Part shown: one piece after another, positions 61,505-64,000 of the stretch
Numbering within the stretch: the first letter of the stretch is position 1
How the letters are laid out: the number at the start of each line of letters is the position of its first letter
DNA from: Harmothoe impar
Taxonomy: Eukaryota > Annelida > Polychaeta > Phyllodocida > Polynoidae
NCBI GenBank assembly: GCA_947462335.1
Contig: OX381710.1
Location: forward strand, 65,405,303-65,469,302
Direction of reading: 5' to 3'
Length of the DNA stretch: 64,000 bases
Program-made: the position numbers and the translations under genes
Notes under the pieces: model-generated
Databases searched by the model: none
What the model saw: the letters and a program-made list of their open reading frames with translations, nothing else
What the model was told of the DNA's origin: nothing

Positions 61505-61919
61505 CTATATACCTGAACCATACTATGCAGATATATCAGTTTCAGTTCAAGTAGCTTTTTAAAAGAATTGTAGCATTTTTAATTTGACCGCACATAAAGA
61601 TAGTGCCCCCTGGTTCACATGCCCTTTGTCAGACTAATTCACAAATGCAATGCCGATACTTACAGGTGTTTGATTGCTACATTACGACGGTAAGTGCTTC
61701 ATTGCAATACAGAGGCCCTAGAGCTTAAATGGTTAACGAACCACACAAAGACGAATATGGTCATAATATACCCTAAGAATTCCGTTAATGGAGGGAACTA
61801 TTCCATTGGTTTAAAATGTATTGCGCTAATGGCCTTATATATAGTTATAGTATAAGGATAACCGTGCATCCGGTCACCCACAGGTATATTCGGCCACACA
61901 TGCACACTGTGAAACTACC
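60141..61919. other. Non-coding AT-rich region
   Basis: No supported gene. A short inverted repeat CCAGGT/ACCTGG with a loop of about 20 bases lies near 60281-60312. The only other structure seen is the TA microsatellite. A TATA-like TTATATATA at about 61834 precedes the putative exon at 61920. Confidence 0.55.
61442..61502. repeat. (TA)n microsatellite
   Basis: About 30 uninterrupted TA dinucleotides. The apparent Ile-Tyr repeat frame across it is an artefact of the repeat. Confidence 0.97.
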
Positions 61920-62049
61920 ATGCCAGGGAGTGTTGCCTTATTTCACTTTCTTCACAGCTTCGTTCTAATCGTCTTCAACATCTCTGTCTTCAACTTGACC
62001 TTTGCCTTCAACTGTGGGTACGAGGGATGTGAAGCATTGCATCCAGACG
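61920..62049 (+). CDS. Putative first exon encoding a signal peptide (possibly lysosomal alpha-mannosidase)
   Basis: ATG 61920 opens 43 codons: a long hydrophobic segment (FLHSFVLIVFNISVF) typical of a secretory signal, then FNCGYEGCEALHPD, and a splice donor G|GTAAGG at 62049/62050 in phase 1. A CGYxxC...P stretch right after the signal resembles the mature N-terminus of lysosomal alpha-mannosidases, which continue into a VHLVPHTHDD motif. That continuation was not found in the window, so the assignment is a guess from pattern. A TATA-like site lies about 80 bp upstream. It could also be another secreted protein. Confidence 0.35.
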
Positions 62050-62240
62050 GTAAGGGACAGACACAATACAAACACACAGGCCAGTGTATAAGTGCTGATC
62101 TCGTTATACCACTCTGCAGTATTTTCTGAATGTTTGAAAAATACCTATAATTTGTATTCAAAACAAGAACGGCAAGATCCAAAGTAATTTGAAGCAACAG
62201 GAGTCTATTACAAAGAAGAAACTGTGGCTTTTCGATATGT

Positions 62241-62360
62241 AATGGCTCGTACAGGTGCAAGATCTTCAAATAAGAGTGCAGGGGTAATGAAATAAGTGTT
62301 AAGTACTTAAGATCTGTATCTTAAATAAGCGCCTGTTCCGTATAAGGGCAGGGGTATAGT
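62241..62360 (+). repeat. Dispersed repeat with ATAAGCGC/AAGGGCAGGGG words
   Basis: Same family as the block in transposase intron 2. Here in unique-looking host DNA. Confidence 0.45.
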
Positions 62361-62403
62361 GGTATTGAAGCCCGATACTATAAAGTTAAGGTCTGACACC
62401 TAC

Positions 62404-62562
62404 CATCAATTTTATTGTCTTGCTCCTCAGGCCACCGAAAGTTTGAACAGGTGCGCATATTCCGTGGCTTGGCGTTCATGTCGGACACATCCCCTGCCTT
62501 CAGGATGAGGCTCATGCCTTTTGCGTTGTGGAATGCCAGGTGACTGTGCATGAACCAGTACC
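62404..62562 (-). CDS. Exon of a multicopper oxidase (laccase-like), type 1 Cys replaced
   Basis: Minus-strand exon of 159 bp with acceptor at 62563 (AACAG|GG) and donor GTAGGT after 62404, phase-consistent. It encodes YWFMHSHLAFHNAKGM followed by SLILKAGD, the C-terminal copper-binding signature of multicopper oxidases, normally GxWxxHCHxxxHxxxGM. The cysteine that ligates type 1 copper and passes electrons to the trinuclear site is serine here (codon AGT). The three signature His are kept. Neighbouring exons were not identified. Either a non-oxidase paralogue, a decaying gene, or a mis-called base. Confidence 0.6.
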
Positions 62563-62980
62563 CTGTTATAAGACAGTCAATATCAATGCCTGAGCTATCA
62601 ATTGTCACACCAGATAGATACAAGTTGAAAGTCTATGGCCGGATGCAGTCTATGTCCAGGTGCAACCTATGACCAGGTGCAATCTATTTCACTTTGTACA
62701 GGGGGAAGGGAGTTTCTTTGTGTTCATTATGTGCTGTCTGTATTGTAATAGAAAAAAAACATCTAAATACATTTATTACCAGAATAAGAGCCTTATTTGT
62801 TGGACGGTCATAAACGTCACCTCCCCACATTTTAATGGCTAACCTAGAAGGGAATTTAAAACATGTAATGTATTGCCGTAGCTACCCGGGTGCCCATATC
62901 ATTATAAAAGAAATAGCCATTAGTAGTATAATATGTATCGGAACGGGACTATGCTTAAGTACCGTTTATTACTCATTGGA
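62563..62980. other. Intron-like or intergenic sequence
   Basis: No supported gene. Upstream side of the multicopper oxidase exon on the minus strand; no second exon of that gene recognised. Confidence 0.4.
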
Positions 62981-63370
62981 CATGCAGCCAATCAGAGGCC
63001 TCCATTTGGTCACGTGACCCGTTGCCATGGTAACGTGACCTACTTAGGGGCTCTCAGCCAATCAGAGGCCAGCATTCTAGGTGACCTACTGACCTACTTA
63101 GGGGCTCTCAGCCAATCAGAGGCCAGCATTCTGGTAACCATGGTAACCTGACCTAATTAGCGACCACATGACTGGTGACCTACTGACCTACTTAGGGACT
63201 CTCAGCCAATCAGAGGCCAGCATTCTGGTAACCATGGTAACGTGACCTAATTAGCGACCACGTGACTCTTTTGTTTGTAAACAACACCACGTGCCCCGTG
63301 GCATGTCACGTGACGTGTTTGTTTGTAAACAAAAGTGACCTAATTAGGGGATTAGTGAGAGCACGTGACT
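62981..63370. promoter_or_regulatory. Tandemly repeated CCAAT / RFX X-box / CACGTG cluster
   Basis: Direct observation: CAGCCAATCAGAGGCC four times (CCAAT at 62988, 63058, 63112, 63206); X-box-type palindromes GTTGCCATGGTAAC (63021-63034), GGTAACCATGGTAACC (63133-63148) and GGTAACCATGGTAAC (63227-63241); CACGTG at 63011, 63259, 63288, 63307 and 63362, two of them within GTCACGTGAC; and forkhead-like GTAAACA words at about 63277, 63325 and 63385. NF-Y, RFX and bHLH-ZIP (USF/TFE) factors bind such sites. The block grew by tandem duplication of 54-94 bp segments. The target gene is unknown. Confidence 0.6.
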
Positions 63371-63515
63371 CTATTTTTTGTTTTGTAAACATGTTGACGA
63401 TGAGCTGTTTAGTTTTAAAATAACTTATGTATGAAAATAAAAACACAACAAAAAAATTCATTTTCATTTCTTTTATTCTCATTTCAATCAAAAACTTTTT
63501 TTTTCACACACAAGT
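63371..63515 (-). terminator. 3' end of the Polinton-like gene block, poly(A) signal
   Basis: AT-rich, with AATAAA on the minus strand (TTTATT at 63473-63478) downstream of the small ORF. A Polinton terminal repeat was looked for here and not recognised. Confidence 0.4.
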
Positions 63516-63809
63516 TTATGTCTTTTTCTTCTTGTTCTTAGATTTGCAACCAAACAGACCGCAAAGCTTCACCTTGCCAGTCTCACACCCACCACCCTTG
63601 TTCTCCAACATATATTGCACCACTTTGGATAAATCCAACACCATTTCGGCAAGGCAGAGAACCTTTGCCTGCAAGGAACGACCACCATCGCAACACCCCG
63701 TTTCTGTCACAACATCATCATCGCGAGCCTCTGACTCACTGACCGATCGCTCAGCTTTGGATTTTTGCTCATTTGCATGATGCATTTCTTCGGGTTTCTT
63801 GTTCGACAT
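63516..63809 (-). CDS. Small Lys-rich ORF overlapping the protease 3' end
   Basis: 97 residues from ATG 63809. The N-terminal half is charged (many Glu, Lys and Asp), then comes a helix-like stretch (AKVLCLAEMVLDL), several Cys and a Lys-rich end (KNKKKKT). Not recognised. It overlaps the protease frame by 103 bp in another frame, the compact layout expected of virus-like elements. A minus-strand AATAAA follows at 63473-63478, about 40 bp past the stop. Confidence 0.45.
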   Translation of the reverse strand: MSNKKPEEMHHANEQKSKAERSVSESEARDDDVVTETGCCDGGRSLQAKVLCLAEMVLDLSKVVQYMLENKGGGCETGKVKLCGLFGCKSKNKKKKT

Positions 63810-64000
63810 GCTTCAATTAGGAAATGAACGCAATGAGGTCCACAGGTGTTAGCAGAGGTGTCTTCGAGTTGAACACGGTTTCTTTGCCACTTGAACGGAG
63901 CAGAGCGGTTCAGGAAAGACAAGAACTCCCCACTCAGCGGCAGTAAGCCGAAGGAATCAAAGTAGTACACTTCACCAGTCCTCGACACATAAAACGCCAC
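63707..64000 (-). CDS. Adenain-like cysteine protease, C-terminal part (Polinton/adintovirus type), partial
   Basis: The frame is open at the right edge of the window; the N-terminus and catalytic His lie outside. Visible: AFYVSRTGEVYYFDSFG (the Asp-containing block that follows the catalytic His in adenovirus-type proteases), then RVQLEDTSANTCGPHC with Gln and the nucleophilic Cys, and FLIEACR. This C5/Ulp1-like pattern occurs in the maturation protease of Polinton (Maverick) elements and adintoviruses, where it processes capsid proteins. The C-terminal 34 residues overlap the next ORF. A host Ulp1-type protease is a weaker alternative. Confidence 0.6.
   Translation of the reverse strand: MAFYVSRTGEVYYFDSFGLLPLSGEFLSFLNRSAPFKWQRNRVQLEDTSANTCGPHCVHFLIEACRTRNPKKCIMQMSKNPKLSDRSVSQRLAMMML

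Noticed and set aside
61264..61554. Frame with an Ile-Tyr repeat
   Set aside because: Produced by the (TA)n microsatellite.

Overview
The window is eukaryotic, metazoan DNA. Genes have GT-AG introns, and most of the sequence is transposable elements of types known from marine invertebrates: Ty3/gypsy, a two-gene DNA transposon with a THAP transposase and a YqaJ nuclease, a CR1/L2-like LINE, and a Polinton-type protease. Short words such as TACATGTA and ACCGGTAC recur; from memory these are common in amphioxus and mollusc genomes, so a cephalochordate, mollusc or similar marine invertebrate is likely. Species cannot be fixed from the sequence.

Region 1 (1 to about 10157) is the 3' part of a Ty3/gypsy retrotransposon: a long intact protease-RT-RNase H-integrase frame (3-3914), a 0.6 kb spacer with CCAAT, NRF-1-like and YY1-like sites, and a large third ORF in the env position. 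That ORF is not an envelope: it is K/P-rich, has C2H2-like zinc ligands and ends in a coiled coil. An exact 1007-bp tandem duplication shifts its frame. A proposed 3' LTR (9346-10157) closes the element.

Region 2 (10238-55110) is the main feature: a head-to-tail array of 3.45 copies of a 12.8-13.5 kb unit. Each full unit carries two divergent multi-exon genes that share a 1.3 kb control region. On the minus strand is a 7-exon SAP-SWIM-YqaJ (lambda-exonuclease-like) nuclease; on the plus strand is a 9-exon THAP + coiled coil + HTH + DDE_Tnp_4 transposase. This pairing matches ISL2EU (IS4EU) transposons. I reconstructed both genes exon by exon; all phases join. Units 1 and 3 keep both genes open, unit 2 has a frameshifted THAP exon, and unit 4 is cut off in the shared control region and keeps only the nuclease. 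Unit 3 carries a later 648-bp pogo/Tigger-like MITE with an internal 80-bp minisatellite, and each complete unit carries a TTAA-flanked piggyBac-like MITE.

Region 3 (55111 to about 60140) is a LINE with two open frames: an SGNH/GDSL-hydrolase-like ORF1 and an endonuclease-reverse transcriptase ORF2. Its start coincides with the truncation of unit 4.

Region 4 (about 60140-64000) is host-like sequence: a (TA)n microsatellite, a putative signal-peptide first exon (possibly lysosomal alpha-mannosidase), a minus-strand multicopper oxidase exon whose type 1 copper cysteine is replaced by serine, a tandem block of CCAAT, RFX-type X-box and CACGTG sites, and at the right edge the C-terminal part of an adenain-like protease with an overlapping small ORF, probably the edge of a Polinton/adintovirus-like element.
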